Shown: one piece after another, positions 46,875 through 56,453 of the stretch
Numbering within the stretch: position 1 is the stretch's first letter
How the letters are laid out: every line of letters begins with the position of its first letter
Assembly (NCBI GenBank): GCA_900772415.1
Contig: CAAHEC010000058.1
Coordinates: 32,780 to 96,779, forward strand
Source of the DNA: Bacilli bacterium
Lineage (GTDB): Bacteria; Bacillota_I; Bacilli_A; RF39; UBA660
Direction: 5' to 3'
DNA: 64,000 bases
Position numbers and translations under genes: made by a program
The notes under the pieces: model-generated
What the model saw: only the letters and a program-made list of their open reading frames with translations
Database searches by the model: none
Told to the model about the DNA's origin: nothing

Positions 46875-46898
46875 ACATGCTTGTAAGAAGTGATAAAA

Positions 46899-47132
46899 AT
46901 GTATAATAATTTAAGTAATAAAGAAAATTTAAAAAGATTAAAACTACTATTACAAATGAAAAAAGAAATAAGAAAATTGGAAAGAAAATTAAGATACTCA
47001 AATTCGTTTTTTTATGTAAATATAATTGATTCTAAAAATAAAGATTCTTCTTTAAAAAATAAAGAATTAACTAAAAAGTTACAAATAAAAAAAGATAATT
47101 ATGAAAGATTAACAGGAAAAAAATTATGTTAG
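46899..47132 (+). CDS. Small basic coiled protein upstream of amidoligase
   Basis: A 77-residue, Lys-rich, almost wholly helical protein (LKLLLQMKKEIRKLERKLRYS) with a middle loop (YVNIIDSKNKD), ending LTGKKLC. No membrane segment or known family is visible. ATG at 46899 follows AAGAAGTGATAAAA; a GTG at 46890 is less likely. The last codons overlap the ATG of the amidoligase gene, so the two are translationally coupled. With many Lys and some Glu it could be a substrate or partner of the ligase, which is speculation from context. Confidence 0.65.
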   Translation: MYNNLSNKENLKRLKLLLQMKKEIRKLERKLRYSNSFFYVNIIDSKNKDSSLKNKELTKKLQIKKDNYERLTGKKLC

Positions 47133-48187
47133 ATAAAGAAAATAAATCTTTGTTAAATAGACATTTTATTATTCCTTGTAAATGTAGTGATATCTTTGAA
47201 TTTATAATGCCAAATGAAAATGATAAAATATCTAAAATGAATGGTTTAGATTTACAAAACTTACTAATATTAATTGATGATTATAAAATTAAATTAAGGG
47301 ATGAATTGAATATAGAAAAAGATATTACATTTGGTTTAGAATTAGAATTTGAGAATGCAAAAAAAAGTAAAATAAAAAAACAATTAGATGAAAATTCATT
47401 AAGTAATGAGTGGGTAATGAAACAAGAACTTACATTAAAAAATGGAGCTGAAATTAATTCACCAATATTAATTGATAATAAAAAAAACTGGGAAGATTTA
47501 AATTTAATATGTTCAATACTAAATAATTTATCTTCTATAAGCAAAAAATCAGGTGGACATATTCATATAGGGACTCAAACTCTAGGAAGTAGTGTTGATT
47601 CTTGGGCAAACTTTCTCAAATTATGGGCTGTTTATGAAAATATAATATTTAGGTTTTCTTATGGTGATTTTTTAACATTTAGACCTAATATAATGAAATT
47701 TGCAAAACCAATCAGTGAAAATTTTTGGATAAATTCTTATGATTTAAAAAGTTCAAAAGAAAGTCTTGATTCATATATTTTAAAAAATAATTGTGAAAAA
47801 TATCAAGCAGTTAATTTTTGTAATGTAAAAAAAGACATGTATGATTATTTTCATATAGAAAATACAATCGAATTTAGATGTCCTAATGGGACTTTAAATC
47901 CGATAATTTGGCAAAATAATGTTAATTTTTTTATAAAACTATTAACTTATTGTAAAGGTTCGTATTTTGATAATGAAATAATAGATAAAAGACATGAAAT
48001 TAACCTTGATATATATAATAATCTTGAGTTATATAATGAAATATATCTTAATCAAGCTTTAGAATTATGTGATTTAATCTTTACAAATAATACAGATAAA
48101 GTATATTTTTTAAAACAATATTTAAAATCTTTTAAAATATCAGAAAAACATAAACATTATTTAAAAAACTCAAAAATTACTAAATGA
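47126..48187 (+). CDS. Putative amidoligase (COOH-NH2 ligase, Amidoligase_2-like)
   Basis: Member of the glutamine-synthetase-fold amidoligase superfamily, whose members are thought to form amide bonds between carboxyl and amino groups in peptides or cell-wall material. Visible motifs are FGLELEFE near 71 (acidic metal site), GAEINSPIL near 111, SGGHIHIGTQ near 141 (the HIH metal site), and NTIEFRCPNGTLNPIIWQNN near 246. At 353 residues it appears complete. It starts inside the end of the small protein gene and shares its promoter. Substrate is unknown. The family call rests on motif order and is fairly strong. Confidence 0.82.
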   Translation: MLDKENKSLLNRHFIIPCKCSDIFEFIMPNENDKISKMNGLDLQNLLILIDDYKIKLRDELNIEKDITFGLELEFENAKKSKIKKQLDENSLSNEWVMKQELTLKNGAEINSPILIDNKKNWEDLNLICSILNNLSSISKKSGGHIHIGTQTLGSSVDSWANFLKLWAVYENIIFRFSYGDFLTFRPNIMKFAKPISENFWINSYDLKSSKESLDSYILKNNCEKYQAVNFCNVKKDMYDYFHIENTIEFRCPNGTLNPIIWQNNVNFFIKLLTYCKGSYFDNEIIDKRHEINLDIYNNLELYNEIYLNQALELCDLIFTNNTDKVYFLKQYLKSFKISEKHKHYLKNSKITK

Positions 48188-48352
48188 AAGAATAAAATTA
48201 TTAAATAATTTTATTATAATTTCTATTGGAATATAAGGTACGCATAAAAAACTATGATATATTTTAATAAATAATAGGTTGTATATAAAAATCATAATTA
48301 ATGATATAATTAATAGGTAAAGTATCAAAAAAATGAGAAAGAAGTGATGAAA

Positions 48353-49213
48353 ATGAATGAAAATAAAACTAATATTAACTGGTATCCAGGCCATATGGCT
48401 AAAACAAGAAGGCTTATAAAAGAAAACATTAATATGGTAGACATTATCTATGAAGTAGTAGATGCAAGAATACCTTTTTCATCTAAGATAAAGGATGTAG
48501 ATGACTTAATAAAAGATAAACCTAAGATTATGATTATGACTAAAACTGATTTATGTGACTTAAATAAAACTAATATGTGTGCTAAAATGTATGAAAAAGA
48601 AGGATATAAGGTTGTAATGACAGATCTTATTAATAACAAAGGATTATCTGATATATATAGTGCAACTAGTCTTTTACTTAAAAATTTAGATGACAAAAGA
48701 GAAGCAAAAGGGCTTAAAAAGCGTGCATATAGAGCCTTAATAATTGGAATACCAAACGTTGGAAAGTCCACTTTAATAAATAGGCTAGTAGGTAAAAAAG
48801 CTGCTATAACAGGAGATAAACCAGGTGTTACTAAAAAGCTTTCTTGGATTAGAATAAATAAAGATTTGGAACTTTTGGATACTCCTGGAATATTATGGCC
48901 TAAAATAGATAATGAAACTCAGGCGTATAATTTAGCATCATTTTCTGCAATTAAAGAAGAAATTTTACCACTTGGTAAGGTTGCATGTTACATTCTTGAT
49001 ACACTTAACAAGAAATATCAAGATAATTTGTTCAACAGATATGGAAATATAAAATATGATAATGATGATGTCACTTTGGCATATGATGCAATTGGAAAAA
49101 AAAGAGGTTGTATAATATCAGGTGGAAGTATTGACTATGATAAAGTATCTAGTATAATAATAAAGGACTTAAGAGAGGGGAAGTTAGGAAAAATAACTTT
49201 TGATGAGGTATAA
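48353..49213 (+). CDS. rbgA: Ribosome biogenesis GTPase RbgA (YlqF)
   Basis: Circularly permuted GTPase needed for late 50S assembly in Bacillus. NINWYPGHMAKTRRLI opens the protein. G4 (MTKTDLCD near 64) comes before G1 (GIPNVGKSTLINRL near 137) and G3 (LDTPGILWPK near 176), the permuted order. The C-terminal helical RNA-binding part is present (286 residues). ATG at 48353 is favoured by GAAAGAAGTGAT upstream; one at 48347 is also possible. It heads an rbgA-unknown-rnhB-topA run, as in many Firmicutes. Confidence 0.95.
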   Translation: MNENKTNINWYPGHMAKTRRLIKENINMVDIIYEVVDARIPFSSKIKDVDDLIKDKPKIMIMTKTDLCDLNKTNMCAKMYEKEGYKVVMTDLINNKGLSDIYSATSLLLKNLDDKREAKGLKKRAYRALIIGIPNVGKSTLINRLVGKKAAITGDKPGVTKKLSWIRINKDLELLDTPGILWPKIDNETQAYNLASFSAIKEEILPLGKVACYILDTLNKKYQDNLFNRYGNIKYDNDDVTLAYDAIGKKRGCIISGGSIDYDKVSSIIIKDLREGKLGKITFDEV

Positions 49214-49217
49214 AAAA

Positions 49218-49844
49218 ATGAAAAATAACGAATTGATTAATTTATTAGAAGAAAAATATATGGCTGATGATACTATAAACGTAGTGTTAAAATATGTAAT
49301 GGCACATGATAATAGTGATATTCTTAAAACCATAAATAACATTTATGATATTTTTTCTTACGCTGGTCTTAACAATGATCAAATAGAATTGCTTATAAAA
49401 AAGAACGTTAGAATATTAAATAGTTCTAAGAGCGAAATGCTTAAATTAGCTTGTGTATTACAAGAAGTTAATTTAAATGATGAAATATTTTCCAAACCTA
49501 CTATTGTAAGTGGTATAACTAACTATAAAAGAGTTTTTATGAGAGATTTTATTTCTAAAATAAGTGAAAAACGTGCTTATCGTAAAGGGGTTGATTTTTT
49601 AACTACTAGTGATAACATGGCATATTCATCTAAATACAATCTAAATGGATGTTGTGACGTAATTCAAAGGGGTATATTTTGTGACGAAGACTTAGAGGCT
49701 GCGTTGAATAAACATTTAAAATTCAAAGGAAAACCTATTTCAGTTGAAGAATATTTAAATAAAATGGCCGTAAATTTTTATATTAAATTTATGATTGATA
49801 ATAAAAATAAGAAAACTAAAACAAATGGTATTAATGTAAAATGA
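49218..49844 (+). CDS. Unknown protein between rbgA and rnhB
   Basis: No family was recognised. The 208-residue protein has a helical N-terminal half that resembles a small helical-repeat or recombination-regulator fold (KYVMAHDNSDILKTINNIYDIF). The centre is polar with a Cys pair (NGCCDVIQRGIFCDEDL), and the C-terminus is basic. ATG at 49218 follows GAGGT at eight bases. It ends four bases into rnhB (overlap ATGA), so it belongs to the same translational unit. Confidence 0.7.
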   Translation: MKNNELINLLEEKYMADDTINVVLKYVMAHDNSDILKTINNIYDIFSYAGLNNDQIELLIKKNVRILNSSKSEMLKLACVLQEVNLNDEIFSKPTIVSGITNYKRVFMRDFISKISEKRAYRKGVDFLTTSDNMAYSSKYNLNGCCDVIQRGIFCDEDLEAALNKHLKFKGKPISVEEYLNKMAVNFYIKFMIDNKNKKTKTNGINVK

Positions 49845-50467
49845 TTGATTTATATGAAAATGAAAAGAGACTATGGAGTTTAGGCTATGAAACGATAGCA
49901 GGATGTGATGAGGCTGGCCGTGGGCCTCTTTTTGGACCTGTTGTTATAGCATCAGTAATACTTCCACATGACTTTGTCTTAGAAGGTTTAAATGATTCTA
50001 AAAAGCTATCTGAGAAGAAACGAAATTATTATTACCCGCTTATAATGGAAAGGGCTTTAGCGGTTTCAGTTTCCGTAGTAGAAGCGGATGAAATAGATAA
50101 AATAAACATATATGAAGCATCAAGACAAGGAATGTTAAGAGCTACTAACTCTTTAAAAGTAAAACCAGACTACATAATAACGGATGCTATGCCACTTGAT
50201 GGATTTACGAATGTACCACATGAAGCCATAATAAAAGGCGATGCTAAAAGTATAACGATTGCGGCAGCATCAGTAATAGCAAAAGTAACTCGTGATAGAT
50301 TAATGTACGAAATAGATAAGATGCACCCAGAATACGAATTTAAAAAACATAAAGGCTATCCGACAAAAAAACACATTGAACTGATAGAAAAGTATGGTAT
50401 AATTAACGGATATAGGCGTACATACGGGCCTGTTAAAAAATACATAGAGGAACATATAAATAAATAA
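49841..50467 (+). CDS. rnhB: Ribonuclease HII
   Basis: Removes ribonucleotides from DNA by cutting RNA-DNA hybrids. The acidic pair is in GCDEAGRGPLFGPV near 17-29, the third Asp is in YIITDAMPLDG near 107, and KGDAKSITIAAASVIAKVTRD follows. These give the full DEDD-type active site with the RNase HII GRG motif. The length of 208 is normal for the RnhB core. It overlaps the preceding gene and is followed by topA after 13 bp, with AAGGAGG shared between them. Confidence 0.95.
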   Translation: MIDLYENEKRLWSLGYETIAGCDEAGRGPLFGPVVIASVILPHDFVLEGLNDSKKLSEKKRNYYYPLIMERALAVSVSVVEADEIDKINIYEASRQGMLRATNSLKVKPDYIITDAMPLDGFTNVPHEAIIKGDAKSITIAAASVIAKVTRDRLMYEIDKMHPEYEFKKHKGYPTKKHIELIEKYGIINGYRRTYGPVKKYIEEHINK

Positions 50468-50480
50468 GGAGGCTTAAATT

Positions 50481-52508
50481 ATGGGTAAAAACTTGGTAAT
50501 AGTGGAATCTCCTACTAAGACTAAAGCAATAGAAAAATATTTAGGCAGTGATTATAAGGTAGTATCTAGTAAAGGTCACATAAGAGATCTTGCGACATCA
50601 GGCAAGTTTGGATTTGGTGTTGACTTAGAAAATCATTTTGAACCTAATTATGTTGCAATAAAAGGCAAGAAAAAAGATATTACAGCTCTAAAAAAAGATG
50701 CAGAAAAAGCTAAAATGGTTTATCTTGCAACCGACCCTGACCGTGAAGGAGAGGCTATTTCATGGCACTTAAAGGACACTTTAGGTCTTAAAGATGAAGA
50801 ATATGAAAGGGTTGTTTTTAACGAAATTACTAAAAACGTTGTAAGGGATGCATTTAATCACGCAAGAAAAATAGATGATGATTTAGTTCATAGTCAGGAA
50901 ACTAGAAGAATATTAGATAGAATAATAGGCTTTAGGCTAAGCAAGCTAATGCAGTCTAAAACTGGTGGTAAATCGGCTGGTAGAGTTCAGTCTGTTGCAC
51001 TTAAACTAATAGTAGACCGTGAAAGAGAAATAGAAAGCTTTAAAGAAGAAGAATATTGGACCGTAACAGCAAAATTTAAAGAAATGGAAGCATCCTTAGA
51101 TACTGTGGATGGCAAAAAGGCGGACTTAAAAACAGAAGAAGAAACTGATAAGGTAATAGATGGTTTAGATAGTAAATTTGTAATATCAAACTATGAAACA
51201 AAACCTAAGAAAAAAGCTTCTAAATATCCTTTTATTACATCAACAATGCAGCAAGAAGCAATTTCAAAATTAGGTTTTTCTGCTAAGAAAACCATGCAGG
51301 TAGCTCAGAAATTATATGAAGGTATAGATATAGAAAACGATACGATTGGTTTAATTACTTATATGAGAACAGACTCGGTTAGATTATCTGATGAGTTTAT
51401 TAAATCTAGCTATGCTTATATTAAAGAAAATTATGGTGAGGAATATGTTGGCTATGTAAAGAAATCTAAAAAACGTGAAAACGTTCAAGATGCTCATGAA
51501 GCCATTCGCCCATCTAGTATAAATAGAACACCTGATTCTATAAAAAAATATCTAACAAAAGATGAATTTAAGTTATATGAAATGATCTATGCAAGAGCAC
51601 TTGCTTCCCTTATGTCGGATGCAAAATTGAATCAAACATCAATTACTTTGGATAATAATAATACAACGTTTAAAGCTTCTGGAAGTGTGCTTGTATTTGA
51701 TGGTTATCTAAAAGTGTACGATAAGTTTGAATCATCAGAGAATAAGGTGCTTCCTAAATTAAAAGTAGGAGATGTGCTTAAAGCAGAAGAAATAGTAAAG
51801 GATCAACACTTTACTAAACCTCCAGCTAGATATACCGAAGCTAAACTTATTAAAGCCATGGAGGAGTTAGGAATAGGGCGCCCTTCTACTTATGCATCAA
51901 CAATTAGTACTTTAACGCAAAGAGGATATGTTAAAATAATTGAAAAAAAACTTAATCCAACTGAAGTTGGAATTACAACAACGGATAAATTACAGGAATT
52001 TTTTAGTGATTTAATAAATGTTAAATATACTGCTAAAATGGAAGAGGACTTAGATAAGGTAGCAGAAGGCAAGAAAGTATGGTATAAAATCCTAGAATCA
52101 TTTTATAAGGAATTTGAACCAGAAGTTGAAAACGCATTTGACAAAATGGAGAAAAAAGAAGATGAGGAAACCGGAGAAGTATGTCCTAAATGCGGTAAAC
52201 CCATGGTTATAAAAAACGGAAGATATGGTAAGTTTGAAGCTTGCTCCGGATATCCAGAATGTAAATATATTAAACCTAAAGAAAAAAAACCTGCTGAAGA
52301 AGTGTGTAAGTGTCCTAAATGTGGTGGCATGATAGTTGAAAGAAAGACAAGGCGAGGCAAACTATTTTACGGATGTGGTAATTTTCCTAAGTGTAAAGTT
52401 GCTGTTTGGGATAAACCTACCGGTGAGTTATGTCCTGAGTGTAATAGTCTTTTAGTTACTGATAAAGATGGAATAATAAAATGTAGTGCTTGTGATTACA
52501 AAAAGTAA
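50481..52508 (+). CDS. topA: DNA topoisomerase I
   Basis: Type IA topoisomerase that relaxes negative supercoils. The TOPRIM domain begins VIVESPTKTKAIEKYLG and contains DPDREGEAI near 88. The catalytic Tyr is in LITYMRTDSVRL near 293. HEAIRPSS near 337 and GIGRPSTYAST near 464 are typical. Three C-terminal zinc ribbons follow (CPKCGKPM, CPKCGGMI, CPECNSLL), as in Bacillus TopA. Length is 675. AAGGAGGCTTAAATT precedes the start, and a strong terminator follows. Confidence 0.97.
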   Translation: MGKNLVIVESPTKTKAIEKYLGSDYKVVSSKGHIRDLATSGKFGFGVDLENHFEPNYVAIKGKKKDITALKKDAEKAKMVYLATDPDREGEAISWHLKDTLGLKDEEYERVVFNEITKNVVRDAFNHARKIDDDLVHSQETRRILDRIIGFRLSKLMQSKTGGKSAGRVQSVALKLIVDREREIESFKEEEYWTVTAKFKEMEASLDTVDGKKADLKTEEETDKVIDGLDSKFVISNYETKPKKKASKYPFITSTMQQEAISKLGFSAKKTMQVAQKLYEGIDIENDTIGLITYMRTDSVRLSDEFIKSSYAYIKENYGEEYVGYVKKSKKRENVQDAHEAIRPSSINRTPDSIKKYLTKDEFKLYEMIYARALASLMSDAKLNQTSITLDNNNTTFKASGSVLVFDGYLKVYDKFESSENKVLPKLKVGDVLKAEEIVKDQHFTKPPARYTEAKLIKAMEELGIGRPSTYASTISTLTQRGYVKIIEKKLNPTEVGITTTDKLQEFFSDLINVKYTAKMEEDLDKVAEGKKVWYKILESFYKEFEPEVENAFDKMEKKEDEETGEVCPKCGKPMVIKNGRYGKFEACSGYPECKYIKPKEKKPAEEVCKCPKCGGMIVERKTRRGKLFYGCGNFPKCKVAVWDKPTGELCPECNSLLVTDKDGIIKCSACDYKK

Positions 52509-52543
52509 ATATACAAACAATTGTATCATTTACTTTTTTTTAA
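52501..52543 (+). terminator. Terminator after topA
   Basis: AAAAAGTAAAT with ATTTACTTTTT encloses a second stem ATACAA/TTGTAT; long T-run. The hairpin covers the topA stop codon. Confidence 0.85.
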
Positions 52544-52651
52544 TTATATGATACCCTTATTAAGGCTTTTATTTGAGCTTTTTATAAACTTTCGAAGTGA
52601 ATTTAAAATATATAAAGAATATAATATTACGAGATAAAGAGGTTGATTAAG

Positions 52652-53152
52652 TTGAATATAATGAAAAAGATATATAATGATAAAAAATTTATGTTAATTT
52701 CATCTCCAATTTTAACTCATAAAGAATTTATTAAAACAAAGTCCATTGTGCATCATGGTGGGACTAGGTTTAATCATTCAGTTAAAGTTGCTTATTTATC
52801 GTATAAATTATCTAAATTGTTAGGATTTGATACAAATGCTGCAACAAGAGCTGGCATTTTACATGATTTCTTTTTAGAAAGAGATGATAAAAATATAGTT
52901 ACTGAAACAAAAATGCTAATAAAACATCCGACTATTGCTAAAGAAAACGCAATTAAGTATTTTGGTGTAAATGAAAAGGAACAAAATATAATAGAATCAC
53001 ATATGTTTCCTATATCAAATGTTGCACCTAAATATAAAGAAGCTTGGATAGTTACTCTTTCAGATAAAATCGTTGCAACAATAGAGGGAGCAACTCGTGC
53101 TAAAGCACAATTTACTTTATGGTTACTATTTTTGGTTAATTTTATAAAATAA
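52652..53152 (+). CDS. HD-domain phosphohydrolase-like protein
   Basis: Metal-dependent HD family protein of about 166 residues. First His in FNHSVKVAYLS, the HD pair in AGILHDFFLERDD near 69, later His in IIESHMFP, and Asp in TLSDKIVATIEG give the H-HD-H-D layout. The substrate is unknown (nucleotide or phosphate ester likely). The start is uncertain: AAAGAGG (52636-52642) best suits TTG at 52652, with an ATG at 52661 as the alternative. Confidence 0.8.
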   Translation: MNIMKKIYNDKKFMLISSPILTHKEFIKTKSIVHHGGTRFNHSVKVAYLSYKLSKLLGFDTNAATRAGILHDFFLERDDKNIVTETKMLIKHPTIAKENAIKYFGVNEKEQNIIESHMFPISNVAPKYKEAWIVTLSDKIVATIEGATRAKAQFTLWLLFLVNFIK

Positions 53153-53174
53153 GCCGGAAGTTGGGCTTTTTTTA
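53149..53174 (+). terminator. Terminator after HD gene
   Basis: AAGCC/GGGCTT-type short stem (53151-53155 with 53164-53168) and T-run just before tRNA-Arg. Confidence 0.65.
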
Positions 53175-53204
53175 ATTTAATATTTATGCTAAAATGTATT
53201 TAGT

Positions 53205-53281
53205 GTCTTCGTAGCTCAGCTGGATAGAGCACTCGCCTCCTAAGCGAGGGGTCGCGCGTTCAAATCGCGCCGGGGACGCCA
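53205..53281 (+). tRNA. tRNA-Arg (anticodon CCT)
   Basis: A full cloverleaf of 77 nt including encoded CCA. The acceptor is GTCTTCG with CGGGGAC, discriminator G. The anticodon stem CTCGC/GCGAG carries loop CTCCTAA, so the anticodon is CCT, reading AGG. The T-arm TTCAAAT loop and D-arm AGCTC..GAGC are normal. Confidence 0.95.
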
Positions 53282-53358
53282 CTTATGTTAATAAAATGTC
53301 TTAATTATTTAAGGCATTTTTAAAATTTAGTAGTGTATTATTTTTAGTAGGTGAGATT

Positions 53359-54243
53359 ATGTTTTATGATAATATTTTGTTTCTTAAACATTTTTTTGAA
53401 GTTGATTTAAAGATAAAGAAAGAAATGTTTAATATGGCTCCGGATGAAAGATTTAAAGATAACGATTCATTAGTTAAATATGTTGATGATTTAGATGAAA
53501 AAATAACATATATATTTACTGAACTAAAAGAAATTTCTTTACATTTATGGAAAAATGATTCTTTAAGCTTTTATTCACTTTGTAATTTAGAACAGACCAT
53601 AAAAAGAGAACTATATTCTTGTGGTACTGATTATTACAAGTTAAATTTATTTTATAAAAATCGCATAAGTAATATTAGGCTTGAATTTACCAATTTAATT
53701 AAACAAAATTGCGTTGGCTATAAGCTTGAAAAAAGCAATTTAATGAATGTTTCTAATTCCATAAACGAAGTCTTACATTATTTACACTCTTACATAATAA
53801 ATGATGAAAAATTGTTAGAATCTATTTTAATTACATACAGTAAGAGAACTGATTTTAATAGTGTTATAGCCTTAAGGGGAAAACCGGTTGATGTTTTTAA
53901 GAATTTATATGAGAAATTCCCTAGTGATATTAACGTAGGGATGACGGATATGGTTGTTATAAATGATAGTAAATTATTAATTATGATAAGAGATGTTGGC
54001 CATGCTCTTACTTTTGAAATAACCATTAAAAAAGATATTTGTGAAGTTGATTATTTTATTCCCAAAATATGTAATATTGACATGGTTAATTTACTTCCTG
54101 GAATTAATAAGGTAAAAGATAACAGTTTTGGTGCTATTGGTAAATTTAATGTATCCGTTTCTGAACTGCCTAATACTTTGTATAATTTTATTAGGAAAGT
54201 GCCAACTGATGATGATTTAGTTATGTCTAAATTTAGTATATAA
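53359..54243 (+). CDS. Unknown protein, 294 residues
   Basis: No family was recognised. The first ~140 residues are helical and acidic (KYVDDLDEKITYIFTELKE), and the second half is mixed (RGKPVDVFKNLYEKFP, DMVVINDSKLLIMIRDVGH, ALTFEITIKKDICEVDYFIP). No membrane helix or signal is seen. TAGGTGAGATT precedes the ATG. It stands between tRNA-Arg and a CDF transporter without a visible terminator, so it may share the promoter region of either. Confidence 0.65.
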   Translation: MFYDNILFLKHFFEVDLKIKKEMFNMAPDERFKDNDSLVKYVDDLDEKITYIFTELKEISLHLWKNDSLSFYSLCNLEQTIKRELYSCGTDYYKLNLFYKNRISNIRLEFTNLIKQNCVGYKLEKSNLMNVSNSINEVLHYLHSYIINDEKLLESILITYSKRTDFNSVIALRGKPVDVFKNLYEKFPSDINVGMTDMVVINDSKLLIMIRDVGHALTFEITIKKDICEVDYFIPKICNIDMVNLLPGINKVKDNSFGAIGKFNVSVSELPNTLYNFIRKVPTDDDLVMSKFSI

Positions 54244-54302
54244 AAAGAAACTCATTGATATTTTTCTTTATTTAATAGCATTACAATAAGGGGTGTTTAT
54301 AC

Positions 54303-55181
54303 ATGAAAAGATTTAATAGCGTGAAATTAGCGAGTAAATTAGGTGTTGTTGGTAATTTATTCTTATTAATAATAAAATTATGTGTTGGAATTATGACGAA
54401 ATCAAGGGCTATGATAGCGGATGCTTTAAATAGTGCTGGAGATATAATTTCTTCATTTATGACTTTTATAGGCAATAAAATAGCTAATATTCCAAAAGAT
54501 GAAGATCATAATTTAGGACATGGTAAAGCAGAGTATATATATTCAATGCTTATATCTAATTTAATGATTTTACTTTCTTTTGTAATATTTAAAGATTCTA
54601 TTTTATCTATTATAAATAGAAATAAATATGTTTTTTCGTATTTTCTTATAGTAGCATGTATTTTAACTATAATAATTAAATTAATATTGTATATTTATAC
54701 CAAATTTATATATAAAAAACATAAAAATTTGCTTATTAAAGCTTGTTACATGGATCATAGAAATGATATTTTACTTACTACTTTAAATCTTTTTTCGTGC
54801 GTTTTTTCATATCATGGGATATATTTTGTAGATGGTATAGTGGGTATTTTAATTAGTGCATGGATTTTTTATACATCTTGTAAATTATTTAAAGAAAGTT
54901 ATGATGTATTGATGGATAAATCTATTTCTATAGAAACAAAGAAAGAGGTATTAAAGATAATTAATAATTATAAAGATATAAAGATGATAAAACATTTTAA
55001 TTCAACACCGGTAGGTTATAAATATCAAATATCATTTACAATATATGTTGATGGGGAATTTTCAACATTTAAAAGCCATGATATTGCAAATAGTTTGGAA
55101 AAAGAAATAGATAGAAAAATAGATGACATTTATTTAACAGTTATTCATGTTAACCCAATTAATTTAAATAACAAAAGTTGA
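54303..55181 (+). CDS. Cation diffusion facilitator transporter
   Basis: Proton-coupled exporter of divalent metals (Zn, Mn, Fe, Co types). The hydrophobic first ~180 residues hold six helices. Metal-site Asp residues sit in ADALNSAGD at about 39-47 and in the HxxxD-like DHRND near 147, and GHGKAEY lies between. The cytosolic C-terminal domain ends with TVIHVNP. At 292 residues it is complete. Metal choice cannot be read. AAGGGGTGTTTATAC precedes the start. Confidence 0.9.
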   Translation: MKRFNSVKLASKLGVVGNLFLLIIKLCVGIMTKSRAMIADALNSAGDIISSFMTFIGNKIANIPKDEDHNLGHGKAEYIYSMLISNLMILLSFVIFKDSILSIINRNKYVFSYFLIVACILTIIIKLILYIYTKFIYKKHKNLLIKACYMDHRNDILLTTLNLFSCVFSYHGIYFVDGIVGILISAWIFYTSCKLFKESYDVLMDKSISIETKKEVLKIINNYKDIKMIKHFNSTPVGYKYQISFTIYVDGEFSTFKSHDIANSLEKEIDRKIDDIYLTVIHVNPINLNNKS

Positions 55182-55217
55182 ATATGATATAATAAGTATA
55201 TGTTAAAAGAGGTATAT

Positions 55218-56453
55218 ATGAAAACAGCAATAGTATTATCAGGTGGCGGTGCTAAGGGTGCATATCAAATTGGATTTTGGAAAGCTATTCGAGAACTTAA
55301 AATAAATTATGACATAGTTTGCGGTACATCAATAGGTGCTTTGAATGGTGCTTTTATGGTTCAGGGAAATTATAAGCAAGCCTTTAAATTATGGTATTTT
55401 ATGGATTATAAAAAGGTAATTCCAGGAGGGATTGAAGGAAGCTATTACGATAGTAAAACTAGAAAAAAAGTTATTTTAAAATATGCTAAAGGAGCAATAA
55501 AGGGAGGACTTAGTGTTCCAGGATTAGAAAAAATCGTAGAGGAAAATTTAAATTATGATTTATTTTATAATTCCAATATTGATTATGGGTTAGTTACTGT
55601 AAAATTTCCTAAAATAAAACCTATAATGTTAACTAAAAGTCAAATTCCAAAGGAATTACTTAAGGATTATTTATTAGCATCAGCAGCATGTTTTCCAGCT
55701 TTTAAAATGAAAAAAATAAATAATGAGACCTATATTGATGGAGGATATTATGATAATATGCCTACTGATTTAGCAATAAAAATGGGAGCGGATAACATAA
55801 TATGTGTTGATTTAAGAGCCCCTGGTAAAACAAGAAAAATAACAAGCAAAAATATTCCTATAAAAATTATATCATCCAAAAATGGCATAGGAAATTTTTT
55901 AGCTCTTGAGGCATATCAAACAAGGCGTTCTTTAAAATTAGGATATAATGACACTATGAAAGCATTCAATAAATTAGATGGTACTTATTATACATTTAAA
56001 AAGAATTCTTTAAATAGAAATTATAATAGAATGTATGAAAGATATATAAATAATTTAAATAATTATTTTGAAAATAAAGAAATAAAAAAAAGTTACAAAG
56101 CAATATATGGTAATAAAAGTGATATAAAATTTAATAATATACTAGAAAATTTAATGAAAGCATTTTCTTTTAATGATACTATTATATATAGAACTTCCTT
56201 CGTAAATGTTCTTTTAAAAAAGAAATTAAAAAAAGAGGAGAATAAAAGTTATAGTATTATAAAAAAAGTAATTAAAACTGAAAATTTAAATAAAAATTTT
56301 ATAAGTAAAGAATTAATATGTTATATATATTATGAATTGCTAAAGAACAAAAAACATAATAAGTTATTAAATAATTTACTTATGCTTTTTCCAGATAGTT
56401 TTATGTGTGCTGTATATTTAAAAACAATAGTAAATAAAGGAGAATATTTATGA
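55218..56453 (+). CDS. Patatin-like phospholipase
   Basis: Lipid acyl hydrolase with a Ser-Asp dyad. The oxyanion-hole GGGAKGAYQIG lies at about 9-19, the nucleophile elbow GTSIG at about 39-43 with Ser 41, and the Asp in YIDGGYYDNMP near 171. The catalytic core covers ~270 residues; a further ~130-residue Lys-rich helical tail has no recognised match. ATG at 55218 is set by AAAGAGG five bases upstream; the frame opens earlier at 55200. The stop (TGA) overlaps the next ATG, so the HD gene is coupled to it. Confidence 0.92.
   Translation: MKTAIVLSGGGAKGAYQIGFWKAIRELKINYDIVCGTSIGALNGAFMVQGNYKQAFKLWYFMDYKKVIPGGIEGSYYDSKTRKKVILKYAKGAIKGGLSVPGLEKIVEENLNYDLFYNSNIDYGLVTVKFPKIKPIMLTKSQIPKELLKDYLLASAACFPAFKMKKINNETYIDGGYYDNMPTDLAIKMGADNIICVDLRAPGKTRKITSKNIPIKIISSKNGIGNFLALEAYQTRRSLKLGYNDTMKAFNKLDGTYYTFKKNSLNRNYNRMYERYINNLNNYFENKEIKKSYKAIYGNKSDIKFNNILENLMKAFSFNDTIIYRTSFVNVLLKKKLKKEENKSYSIIKKVIKTENLNKNFISKELICYIYYELLKNKKHNKLLNNLLMLFPDSFMCAVYLKTIVNKGEYL

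Noticed and set aside
48193..48213. A terminator after the amidoligase gene.
   Set aside because: There is an AT-only palindrome, but it has almost no loop and no convincing T-run.
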